NCBI GenBank assembly: GCA_020086605.1
Contig: JACBWW010000002.1
Location: 23,611,405 to 23,675,404, forward strand
From: Lanius collurio
Lineage: Eukaryota > Chordata > Aves > Passeriformes > Laniidae
Length of the DNA stretch: 64,000 bases
Direction: 5' to 3'
This document shows positions 26,640 through 36,740 of the stretch, piece after piece. The notes below the pieces were generated by a model. It worked only from the letters and a program-made list of their open reading frames with translations. It was not told the origin of the DNA and ran no database searches. Positions within the stretch are counted from its first letter, which is position 1. The number at the start of each line of letters is the position of its first letter. A program made the translations under genes and the position numbers.

Positions 26640-27060
26640 CAGACTAGGCCAAAGGAGATAAAGGAAGTGGGAATCTGCTGAGGTTGAAGATTTAGGAAGA
26701 GGAAATAAAAGAAGTTAGGATTGATGGACCAAGAGACTGATTAGAGCTACCTGACAAATGGAGGGCAGAGTGAGATGAAGCTTGGGTAGAGTGAAGAGAT
26801 GGGGTTGGTTCATGGAAGGGATTGGTAGTAGAAAGCAGACTGATAAGGATAAGGGTCTGACAAGGAGCACGGTCCAAGGACTGGAAGGGAATGACCAAAT
26901 ACGGAAGCTTGCTGAAGAGTCTGGTAGATAAAGGGAGATCTGCGCTTAAGGTCCATGAGGAGGTGAAGATAAGTAGATTAGGAAGAGTGGGACAAAAGGA
27001 GAAATTTGAAGGCAATGTAAGGAACAGCTACACCAAAAGGCTACAAGTATGAGAGAGAGG
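26640..27060. other. Purine-rich stretch with degenerate internal repeats
   Basis: For about 420 bp the plus strand is dominated by A and G in GGAAG, GAAG and GATGAAG words. Loose internal repetition is visible: AGACTGATTAGAG with CCTGACAAATGGAG (about 26731) recurs as AGACTGATAAGGA with TCTGACAAGGAG (about 26838), and GGACCAAGAGACTG (about 26724) recurs as GGTCCAAGGACTGG (about 26870). The minus strand stays open for 107 codons (26692-27015), giving a Ser/Leu/Pro-rich frame that I take as a composition effect. It may be a decayed minisatellite; no known family is recognised. Confidence 0.4.
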
Positions 27061-29262
27061 ACTGACTTGACAGCTTCCCGGGCAAAGCCCTGAGAAAAAG
27101 TCATCATTAATTATAACATTGTTTTATTCAGACTCCTTTCAATTTCAGTATTAGAAATCATCATGTATTTTCTCCCACTCCAAGCAATAGCCAGAGAAAT
27201 ATAGGGACATGTTCCTGCTTCATGTCCAATCTTGATTTATTTTTAAAGTGCTTGTGTATTTAAGGCCAGATTATAAAAGCAGAATGGACTGTTGTGATAA
27301 TCTGTTTTGATCTACTTTAGAATACACATTACATGACATTTTTGGATTAATTCTTGTTAAAACTGCAGTATATTGCCTAGAAAAGCATTTATTCTTTGTT
27401 TACAAATCACTTGCAAACTTTAGATCCTATTATACCTCTCAGTAGTGAAAGACAAAATATTCCCAGCTCCTACCTTTGCACCACTCTACCAGCACCAACA
27501 TGCTTCCTATGTTGCATATCTGCCATTCCTCAGAGTTCAAGCAAAAAAACCCTGGTCTTCTCCTTTTTTTCACTGAGCATTTTTTTCCTGTAAGTAAAAA
27601 TATAATTAAATAGACCATATAAATGGTCATATAAATGTAGATACTGACCATATAAAATGTTTGTTGAGGTCATTAGGAAAGAAAGGTTTGAGTGGCTTTC
27701 AGAATCAAACCTCTTGAAAACGTGTGTCTGCCTGTCTATCTGAATTATCTTTAAATAAATGTAAGCATTGATAAAAAACTAATGCTAAGAAATAGAAGTG
27801 TGAAGAGTTGCTGATTAATATTTCCTTACAGGAGTTGTATAATAATAAGAGTCTTGTTCAAAATTTCCATGTCTTCTATTCCTTTAGGAATATACATTAC
27901 TGGAAATTTATTCTAGCTGGAAAGTCTGTCTTTTAAGGTTTAGTTGGTGGTAATAAGCTAGTTTTTAAAGATGGAATCAGTTTTAGACTTTATGGAAAGA
28001 CACAGTCATAGTCTGTGTGGTGAAATAGAAGAGTACAGGCTCCCCTAGTACATGATATGCATTGGGGATACCTAACTTACCACATAAAACCAGCTTCCAG
28101 AGTAATTGGCTTAAAAGGCAACACCAATACACTCAGCAACAGATTGCTACCCTACTTGATGCTTTGAGAAGGTGCCAGAGAGTCTGACCCAGGAAAAGTC
28201 TCCAGGAGCAGCTTTGACTGGCTTTCTTGGACCCCTTTTTCCCAGACTCTCCCAGTCCACAAAGGTCTGTACAGGACAGAGTCTCCTGCACATGGAGTCC
28301 CAGGAAGGGTAAAGTCTGAGGCTTTCTAATTGCCCAAAGCTCTGCTGAACCTTCTCTTGCAATTTGCTCTCACTTTTCATTATCCATCATTTTCCTCTAG
28401 CTTAATGGGTGCAGCCCAATCTGCTGGCTAAATCCTCATAAGCACCTGAGATACAGTCAGGATCGGGTTGAAAGATTTATTAAGTGGGGAGCTACTGAAA
28501 AATAGCACAATGTAAGAAAGTCTCCTGCAGTAGCCATTTGCCCTGTCAGGCTGCCTGTCTCTACAAGTAAATGTTCCTACAAGAGGTGATAGTACAAGCT
28601 GCTTACAAAAATATGCTAAAAATGCACCAAGTATGGGCTCTGTTCAAATACAGTGGAAGGCAGATAATTCTACAAGCCAATGCCAGAGACAGCAGAGAAA
28701 ACACTCTAATTCAAACATAAACACCACAATATACCAGCATAGCAAGATGACTTGCACTGAACTGTTATGGAGTCTCCCTAATGACTCTGTGAGAAACTTC
28801 CCTCTTGTCCCCAAAGTGATAAAAAAAATCTTGTTTAATTGTTTAAATGGAATATTGTGATTCATGAATAAAATAGCAGCTACATCTGAAGGCTGGAAGG
28901 GAAAACAAGTAACACAAGAGCAAGCAATCTGCTGCTATACCTGAGTGCCCCCAACAGGTCACAGCACAGATGAAGCAGATTACTTCCTAGAGACAGAAAA
29001 GGAAGCTGCTAAGTAATGTATAGCTGCGCTTCTCTGTTACATCATCTGCTCTGACAGCTTTGCAGGATGTATTGGCCAGTTCCTTGATATTTTGACAGGG
29101 GAATGATCAATTTTAACAGATCTCTCCTATCAGCTGCTACTGAAATATCATACCACTGCTCACTTTTTTTAGAAATGTTGTAAGCATTTATATCCCTGGA
29201 ATCTCTGAGCAAGCTTGAATGGGGGCAGTTTGGAGGGAGGATTGGGTGTTTGTTTGTTTTGT

Positions 29263-29290
29263 GGGGTTTTTGGGGTGTGGAGGGGGTGGG
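29263..29290 (+). other. G-quadruplex motif, plus strand
   Basis: G-runs at 29263-29266, 29272-29275, 29282-29286 and 29288-29290 have loops of 5, 6 and 1 bases. More G-runs lie upstream from 29221. The motif is on the sense strand of intron 8, so it could fold in the pre-mRNA. Confidence 0.75.
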
Positions 29291-29919
29291 ATTCTCTCAT
29301 TTCCTTGTCAGTTAGGGAAAACTTATGCAAAGTAATACCCTAGAATACCCTATTTTGAAAATCTGCAGATGCACATTCCCAAAGGTGGTGTGGACTTGTG
29401 CTAGGTTTCCCAGTGAGCTTTAACTTTAGGAGATACAGAAATCAAGGATGAAATTAACACAGCATGGTTAGAGATCATTTAACATTAATTGAGGTTTGGA
29501 AGGATTTTGTATAACAATGTGTATGTGTGTCAAGGCTGATTTTTTTTATTGCAATACTTGCTAGAGGAATTGTTTTTTTCAAATGCGTGCTACTCAATAT
29601 TCATATAAAGTCAGTCTTAAAGTAATTGATATATATTTACCCATTCAGGCAAAATTAATGTCATATGACAATTCTAATTAATCAGCTGAGTTTAGTGCAG
29701 GAAACTGTCAAATATGATCAACAAAGTGCTTCTGAAGTATTTGTGGGTTAAGATTTTTTTGATAAATACACTTGAAAAAAATACAAGCTACATCTCAGTA
29801 ATTCAGATCAGTTCAAGAACAGAATAGAATTTTCACTGGCTTATTTCTCCAGGTCCTAATTACTAAGCCAAACCTATTGTGTTAGTATTCTAAAACCTTA
29901 ATCTTTACAAGTGTACTTT

Positions 29920-30290
29920 CTCACACCTCTGCTGCGTCCCACCCAGTCCCCTGTCTTCAGCTACTACTCAATATAAGTGATACCTTCACACATCTCTCAG
30001 TTTCTGCCATTTTTTTGTCTAACATCTGTTTTCTCTCCATCTCATTTGGCTTCCCTTTCGGATTTGTCACCACTGTCCCATTGCCCACTCTCTAAGACTG
30101 AGCTACTGCATTTAAGTCTTGATCCTTTTTAGACCACCTTTTTTTTCTTAATAGCTAGAACTTCACAACAAACTTTATAGTCCTCCAACTTCATGTGACT
30201 TGTGATATGCCTCTCATTCCTTCCTATGCTATACCTGCCTGGAATGTCTCCTAACCACCTTCTTCCCTCACTCAGAGGTAATTGGGATTC
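29920..30290. other. Pyrimidine-rich stretch
   Basis: The plus strand is dominated by C and T (CTCTCC, CTTCC, CCCACC words) for about 370 bp, with no clear unit length and no coding potential recognised. A second similar stretch lies at 30945-31275. They are opposite in strand bias to the purine-rich stretch at 26640-27060. Confidence 0.4.
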
Positions 30291-30944
30291 ATGTGAATTC
30301 CTCAGTTTTGTCCCTTCTGGATTATCATAACTTTAGCCTTTATGTTCTTGTCATAAGCAGGATATCTCTACTTTCTTACACTTTTAAAACTTATTGTCCA
30401 CACAGTGGGCAAGTGAAAGTAATTTATTTTTGGTTCAACAGCTGAAATAGAGAATAAAGAAAAAGAAAGGAGAAGGTACCTAGTCAAAACTAATTTAAAG
30501 GATTTTTTTTTCTGCCACCAAAAGCAAAAATAATGTCATATTTTATAGAATTCAAATTTCTCTTCCACCCAGCTTTTATTTAATTCAGAGGGAAGATTTG
30601 AACCCCAGTGTTCAGGATCTCAGGTGCATGTGGAAGTTAGGACTTCTACCTTCCCTTGGATAGCTTTGATCTGCTTTCAAGGAATATGCATGGGTTCAAT
30701 CTTGTGACCTGAGAATTGGGAGGCAGTATCTACTACACTGAAACTCAGTTCCACAATTTGCAGCAGCATCAGCTGAACAGATTTTCTTGAATCAATTACA
30801 GCCTTGATGGTTGTTACTTGTAGTGAGAAGAGGAATGTGCATTTGAGCTCCAAAATGGTGGGAAGAAACCAAATATTTATCTTTAGTATTCAGTCTGATC
30901 CCTCAAGTACCTGCTGGAAGATCACAAGCTTCCCGTAGTTTGTA

Positions 30945-31275
30945 AATACAGTGCTCAGTCCCCTTTCTTCATTGCATCATATTGCCCCTCATATATTTGG
31001 TTTGACTTCCAATACAAGCTGCCCTAGTGTCCTCTGTTCTCTGTTTTCACATTCTTCACCTGTGCTTGCTTTCCTATCATTCCTCCAACCGCAGTGTCTC
31101 TTTTTTTTTTCCCCATCTCTCCTCCAGTTTCATTTTGTCTGTGAATTGTAATGCACTGGTCCAGTTACAAGTTTCTTACCTAAATATTTTCTTCAGACAA
31201 CTGCCTTACCCAATTTTCCATGACTCTCCAGTCAGGCAAATTCCAGCCCTCTGGAGGTGGTTGTCTTTATTGTCT
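30945..31275. other. Pyrimidine-rich stretch
   Basis: A second C/T-rich patch in intron 8, including a run of T and C around 31105. Open frames here of 66 and 84 codons are Ser, Phe, Leu and Pro rich and resemble no protein I know. Confidence 0.4.
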
Positions 31276-31903
31276 CCATGAGTGCTCTGACGGTAACAAG
31301 AAAGAGCTGATGCTCTGAACTTGCTCTTCTAATCTGACTAGTGGCCAGCAGAAGAGCCCAAAAACTTAGGAAAAATAAACTAAGAGTGCTCCATGGAGAG
31401 CCATGTCAGTCCATCACTTTTTAATCTGTATTTTAGATGACACATTTGTAAGTATTTTTACTAGTCTAAGGAGTACTACTGGTTTTGTACTGTTAGTTGC
31501 CTAATTACTTTATGGAACTAATTCTTGGAGTTTTTGCATGTGCATAATGTATATAAATAAAGTACTTACTCTACATTATGGACTAATAGCCTCCACAATC
31601 TAATTTTGAAACACACAGATGGTTATTTGATTTATAGGAGCAGTAAAAACAATCTGACTCCAGAAAGTAGATTTGCTTTCCTCTGAGACTCTTACATGCA
31701 GTTAAAAAAAGAAGTAATTGAATTACATTTCAGTGATTTGGGCTTTACATCTACTGTTATACTTCTGTCCCAAGTTCACTGCAAGGCTGCTACTGAGCAG
31801 ATGTTTTTAGGTGTGGGGAAAGAAATAAATAAAAAAAGGTAAATACATAAAACAATACCCAAAGTGTAAAAGCAAAATTAAAACAGCTCAAGGGATATGT
31901 GCT

Positions 31904-31976
31904 GTGGCAGAGGGATTGGAATAAATGACCTTTAAAGATTCCTTTCAACCCAAACCTAAATTATGATACTAAATCA
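31904..31976 (+). mobile_element. CR1 LINE 3' terminal fragment
   Basis: The segment reading GGCAGAGGGATTGGAATAA, then TGACCTTTAAAGATTCCTTT and CAACCCAAACC, follows the avian CR1 3' end. It closes with an ATTATGATACTAAATCATA tail in place of the usual ATTCTATGATTCTATGA repeats. About 70 bp survive, in plus orientation, opposite to the larger copy at 22598. Confidence 0.8.
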
Positions 31977-32867
31977 TAATTTTTAAATTAATTGACATGG
32001 CCAGGAATCACTGTGTTCATGAAGTGTGTTTTGCTGGAGTTTTGTGCATCCAGGTGCATTTCAGTTTTCTTTTGGTAACTGAATCTCCATGTAACTGAAA
32101 AGACTGCAATCTATAGTTAACCTGTTATTCCTATGTCAGCCCTGTGATTTCATTTATATTACTCTTGATTTACAACATCAAATGATTGAATTTCCACTCT
32201 TTGAAAACCCAGTACTGTTCTAACACTCAAGGGAAACCATCCCAACCTGGAAAGCAGAGAGCAAGGAATAAATGCTTTCAATTATCCAGCCTCCCTATCT
32301 ATGTCATACTGTAATTTATAACCTAAAGGTCCTGACAAGTCTTTACAAGCAACGATTGCACAAAAGAAGTTCACTATATGGTCAAAATACCGTAAGTAGT
32401 AGTTACAAGTAGAGCTTTTTCCACTCTAAATTTTATTCCCTGAAACATATAGATTTGGGCTGACTGGGACAATTTATAAATTGAGAGGAAAGTTCACAGA
32501 GGGATGCAGTTCTTAGAGAACAAACAGAATGTTTTACAATTACGCTGTTCATATACCCTTAACTGTCTTAGCACCAATGATTTAGAGTAAATTGTATTTT
32601 TGAGAGTTTGAGGGGTTTTTTTCCAAATAGGCATTGAAATATATGGTTCTGTGGATATTCCAGCAACTATTTACCTACCTGTATTTCTGAGGACCTTATT
32701 ACAGTAGCACATAACTGCCTGATATGCTTTGCTTGAAAGCTGCTTTCTAGCAGCAGTAGAGCGCTGATGATTTCTGTGTAATTTTATGCCACTCATTACC
32801 ATAGTATTTGATGTCCTCATGACTATTAATGGTTTTGCCTCTTAACATTACATTGAAATCAGCAAGT

Positions 32868-32992
32868 ATCATTCTTCCTCTTTACAAATGGGGAACTGAT
32901 GAGAAGCATAGATTAAACTACTTACGTGAAAGCCACAGGAAGGCTGTGCTGCTGCCAGGAATGAAATCAGGTGCCATGAATGCCAGTTCCAT
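32868..32992 (-). mobile_element. MIR-family SINE remnant
   Basis: Read left to right this matches the reverse complement of MIR in order. CCTCTTTACAAATGGGGAAC corresponds to the CCTCATTTTACAGATGGGGAAACTG part. AGATTAAACTACTTACGTGA corresponds to GGTTAAGTGACTTGCCCAAG. Next come a CACAGGAAG segment and TGCCAGGAATGAAATCAGG, corresponding to the GAGCCAGGAATTGAACCCAGG part. Divergence is high, as expected of an element that old. An overlapping 63-codon open frame (32829-33020) is not a gene. Confidence 0.7.
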
Positions 32993-34462
32993 CAAGTTTC
33001 CCATATATCATACTTTTTGAGAGGTTTTTCCTAAAAATAATTGGAGATACTTTCCTCCCTGTAGCATGCAGAGCAATTTTACACATCTCTAAGTAGGAGG
33101 CACACTGATAAAAATTGAGTAATAGATACTGTGAAATATTTTGAATGGACAGAAGAGCTAGATTCATCATTTAATGACAGCCTTTTACATGTTAGGTATC
33201 TAGCCTAAGTTATTTGTCTCAGCTTCAACTAAAGCACTTTTGTTGGGTGCTTGATCTTACTTGTCTTAGACATCCTATGTAGGTCAGGATAAATTCCCTT
33301 CTTGAGATCTTACCTCTTCTCATGCACTTGGAGCCGTGTTTAGGCAAGATGTTTAATTTTCAGTGAGCTAAAATCCTGCAAGGTGGTTCACAGTCTAAGC
33401 TATTTAGATACCTAAACCTTGGTTTAAAAAATAGCTTAGGCCAGATGAGTTAGGATCAGAATTATTGGAACTAAGGCAGCTATTGTGAGAGTCACCTGAT
33501 TTCAGGTGCCATTGTCTAGGAAGTTGTCTGATGCCTTGCTATTGTTAAAAAAACAGGGCACTTCAGTACTCATTTCTTATGCTGATATACAAATATAAAG
33601 GTGTAAAGATGAATTGCATCCCATCTCTCCTGTTAATTATAAAAGAAGTCTACACAAGCAGTGCAACTATAGACATCATCACTGTGGAAATGCAAAGTAA
33701 ATTAAATTAATTCTACTTTAGATCTCCAGTTAACAGGCAAAGTAAACCAGTGGGTGTTGTTTGCTGTAATATCCTTAAATATCTCATCCATACATGTGAT
33801 CAAAAACGCATTATAGGCTCCAAAGACGTTTAAAGGCTCTTGAAAATTGAATTGCTTAATGCATTTTGATTACATCAGTCCAGTGTGATGTGTATGGCCA
33901 TGGTATATAGGAAAAAATGTCTCTAATAGTTATGATCTGTCACTGTATGTAAATAATTAATTAATAATTCATGATAAGTGATTTGGTCCTATACAAGTAT
34001 TTTTGTAAATGCACCCTTAATGTTAAGTGACTCATTTTGTTTCAGGTCACTCAATAGAGAATATAAATCCACATATGTTGTGTAGATTGTCTTATGGCTG
34101 CAAACATGTGTATGTTCTGCTCCTAAGTGTTTCAGTTGGTTGCTGGGCTTTAATGGAGCAGGTTACAAGGGAAAAGAAATTGAAAAATGACATAAATGTA
34201 TCTGATCTTTGAAGTTAGAAAACAGGCTGGTAACTAGATATCAAGATATGCAAATGCATTTAGGAGGGTCTTTTCTGCATCATTTTTTTGGCTGTGACAG
34301 TGTGAAAATCACTGGTGAGGGTGCCATACTGATTTGGCATGAGTTCTATGCTGAACCTATATCAAATGCCAAGTTTTCTGGACAGAAGCCCATGTTGCTG
34401 TCAACGTTGCCAGTAGGTAGACTAGACATAAACAGTCTGTATCTTTCCCTGAAAAGATAATT

Positions 34463-34486
34463 AAAAAAAAAAAAAAAAAAAAAAAA
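34463..34486. repeat. poly(A) tract, 24 bases
   Basis: Uninterrupted run of 24 A, the longest homopolymer in the window. It could be the tail of a retroposed transcript, but I see no AATAAA just before it and recognise nothing upstream. The 83-codon open frame that ends immediately before it (34209-34460) resembles no known protein. Confidence 0.85.
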
Positions 34487-34929
34487 GGAGAGGAAATGAG
34501 AGGAATCTCTCTATGCCCTGTCATGCTAAGGTAATGGCTGGAAAGTATACTCTTTTTTTTCTGCTGAGAATTTTTAATGTAAATGCTGACAGAATCTCAG
34601 TTACAGTGTCACTGGTGTTTGCCTTCATAATGAGATGCTATTAACAATCCCACATCGAGCACAAAGTTCCCTCTTAGCAGGCTAAGATAATCATCATCCT
34701 CACCTTCATGTCCTGTCTGTGCCTTGAAGAAAAATTAGGCTACTAGAGAGTTTTGGAGCTATGGTTACCTGTATTTCTATAAAGGCCAGCAGAAGGACTC
34801 GGAGTACTCAACATGTATTTAGTGGAAGGATCACAAACCTTGCTGAAAATTGAGAGCATCCAACATTAAATATTTATGCCATTCCTCTGGGTTCAAGCAT
34901 GAGAATAATGCAGGAAAACACCAATTGAC

Positions 34930-34951
34930 TTCTTGAGCCCCCGCTCAAGAA
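34930..34951. repeat. Perfect hairpin, 9 bp stem, CCCC loop
   Basis: TTCTTGAGC (34930-34938) pairs exactly with GCTCAAGAA (34943-34951) around a four-base CCCC loop. Short and possibly chance. Confidence 0.65.
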
Positions 34952-35877
34952 AGGAGACTTCGCAGACGTGTCTTGCACATTCCTCAAAATACTATTACTT
35001 TCCAAATACAAGATTCTTAAGTCAGAATTTCAGGCTGACATTCATACACTGAATGATATTTTGAAGTCCTTTTCTCCTTTTAGATTTAGCTTGTCTTTTG
35101 AGAGGTTGTTTGGATTTTTTGTTAATTAACAAAGGTGGATACTTTAAATGTGGGTTGGGCAAACTTTTGTGTCTGTATGTTATAGTTTTTAAGATCTCTG
35201 TTATGATATTAAGAAGCTGGTTTAACAAGACATGTTGTGACAGCATTTGCAGAAGAATCTTCTGAAATGTACCCAAAAGATATGTAGTAGAGCCTTCTCT
35301 GTAATTTAAAATTATTTTGTATGCTGCATGTAAGAGGTCTTGGTCCTAAAGCTTCCATTTTCCTCAGAAGATTTCTTTGGAGAGGGGTGTGGATTTGAGA
35401 AATAATTTTTTCTTTGTTATCCTCCCAAAAAAGGGAACAGTATTTTCATGAGCCATTATGGAATAAAATCTTATGAAGCACTAAATACTGTTGTGAGTGC
35501 TGTAACACTAAGCTCTTTTTTTGTTTCTTTAGCACGCCATAAAGTCTGCTCACAGAGAAAATTCATACCTACTCCCTTCCTCTTTGGCCTTTTGGATTTG
35601 CCTGTTTTCTTTGGGGCTGTTAGGACCAAATGCTTTCATTTATTTCCCTCCACAATAGACCAGATTTATAGGCGAATCTGAAGCCTGGTTTACAGCGGTT
35701 ATGTAGCCACTGGTGTGGAACTGCACCAACACAGAACCCTAGAGTGGATGTGATTTACATGTACACAGCATGATTTGTACTAGTTCAGCTTATCTTTGGC
35801 TGAAAGCAGGGAAAATTAGACATGGGAAAGTTATTGCAGTGACATCAGTCATTTTAGGGCAGGACTTTTTGTCAGTG

Positions 35878-35985
35878 AGCATACACTGAGCACGTTACTT
35901 AATGCTGTGTGTCAGTGTCTCCATCATTAAAATTAAGGCATTTCCATGACCTTTTAGGCTATCAGGATGGAATTAAATGAAAAGT
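35878..35985 (+). mobile_element. MIR-family SINE remnant
   Basis: Forward MIR order is visible: GAGCACGTTACTTAATGCTG (GGGCAAGTTACTTAACCTC), GTGTCTCCATCATTAAAATT (GTTTCCTCATCTGTAAAAT), CCTTTTAGGCTATCAGGATG (CATAGGGTTGTTGTGAGGAT) and GAATTAAATGA (TTAAATGA). Old and diverged. It lies 600 bp upstream of exon 9. Confidence 0.65.
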
Positions 35986-36555
35986 GAAAAAACTTCACAA
36001 AATTTCGTGGAACACCCAGGAAGAAAATATACCTAGCATTGAAATTAATGTATATAAGAGAATTATTCTTATGATCAGTTTAATGATGAGCTTACTTTTA
36101 AAATAAAGTAGCCTAAGCAAATTTTTACATTTCTTAAGGTCTAAAATATTACACTGTACTTCTAGATATAGATCCCTGAATGGGGGGATTTTGTGTGTTC
36201 TTTTCAATCTCTTAATACAGCTTTTGTCGTTTATGTGCTGGACTATTTTTATGATGTTTACAATAATTTTTTATAGTAATATAAGTGTACTTGATGTTAC
36301 TTAGAGAAAAAGTCTGCTGCTTTCTTGATTTTAATATCCCAAACAATCTTCTGGTGGTGAAAATGGCCTTGAGCCAGAAAATTATGTAAATGATGTGAGT
36401 TGGAGCAGAGTGACATCCCATTTAATTGTTCTGCAAAGTTTTAGACTTTTGACAGATAAGCTGAACTTAGTATGTGAGACATTGGGACAATTGTCTGCAT
36501 GATGTGGGATAGAGTCAAGCTCAAAGTTTTGGAGTTTTTTGCATGCTGCTAGGAG

Positions 36556-36581
36556 TTTAACACCAGTTCGTTGTGTTGTAG
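36556..36581 (+). promoter_or_regulatory. PRKN: 3' splice site of exon 9, with a second AG upstream
   Basis: The true acceptor AG is 36580-36581. The pyrimidine tract is weak (TTCGTTGTGTTGTAG). TTTAAC at 36556-36561 is a plausible branch site, with its A at 36560, 21 nt from the acceptor. Another AG lies at 36565-36566, only about 6 nt after that branch A, probably too close to be used. If it were used, the extra 15 nt would read TTC GTT GTG TTG TAG in frame, ending in a stop just before Tyr312. Confidence 0.8.
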
Positions 36582-36731
36582 TACAACCGCTACCAGCGCT
36601 ATGGGGCCGAGGAATGCGTGCTGCAGATGGGAGGAGTGCTGTGTCCAAGCCCCGGCTGTGGAGCAGGTCTGCTTCCTGAGCCAGGGCTGAGGAGAATCGT
36701 GTGTGAACCAGGCAATGGAATAGGCTGTGGG
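36582..36731 (+). CDS. PRKN: PRKN exon 9 (parkin residues 312-361)
   Basis: This 150-nt, phase 0 exon encodes 50 residues, starting [18 protein letters not shown] and ending NGIGCG, the same length and boundaries as human exon 9. It gives the rest of the helix between RING1 and IBR, which contacts phospho-ubiquitin (Ala320 is kept), and the first half of the IBR. Zinc ligands Cys332 (36642), Cys337 (36657), Cys352 (36702) and Cys360 (36726) are all present; the remaining four lie in exon 10. Against human (from memory) 41 of 50 residues agree; the changes are Q317R, R334S, D346G, Q347L, K349R, V350I, T351V, G354P and L358I. The exon is GC-rich compared with its introns. Skipping it would keep frame but remove half of the IBR. 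The call is firm. Confidence 0.98.
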
Positions 36732-36740
36732 GTAAGAACC
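36732..36740 (+). promoter_or_regulatory. PRKN: 5' splice site after exon 9
   Basis: GGG/GTAAGAACC matches the donor consensus at the key positions (GTAAG) and ends the exon at 36731 after the Gly361 codon. Confidence 0.92.

Noticed and set aside
30575..30650. MIR-like words (AGATTTGAACCCCAGTG)
   Set aside because: Only one short block matches and the rest of the element cannot be followed. Too weak to list.
33193..33417. TTAGGTATCTA and TAGATACCTAA, inverted about 210 bp apart, as possible transposon termini
   Set aside because: At this spacing 11 bp inverted pairs are expected by chance in a window of this size, and no target-site duplication or transposon core is visible.
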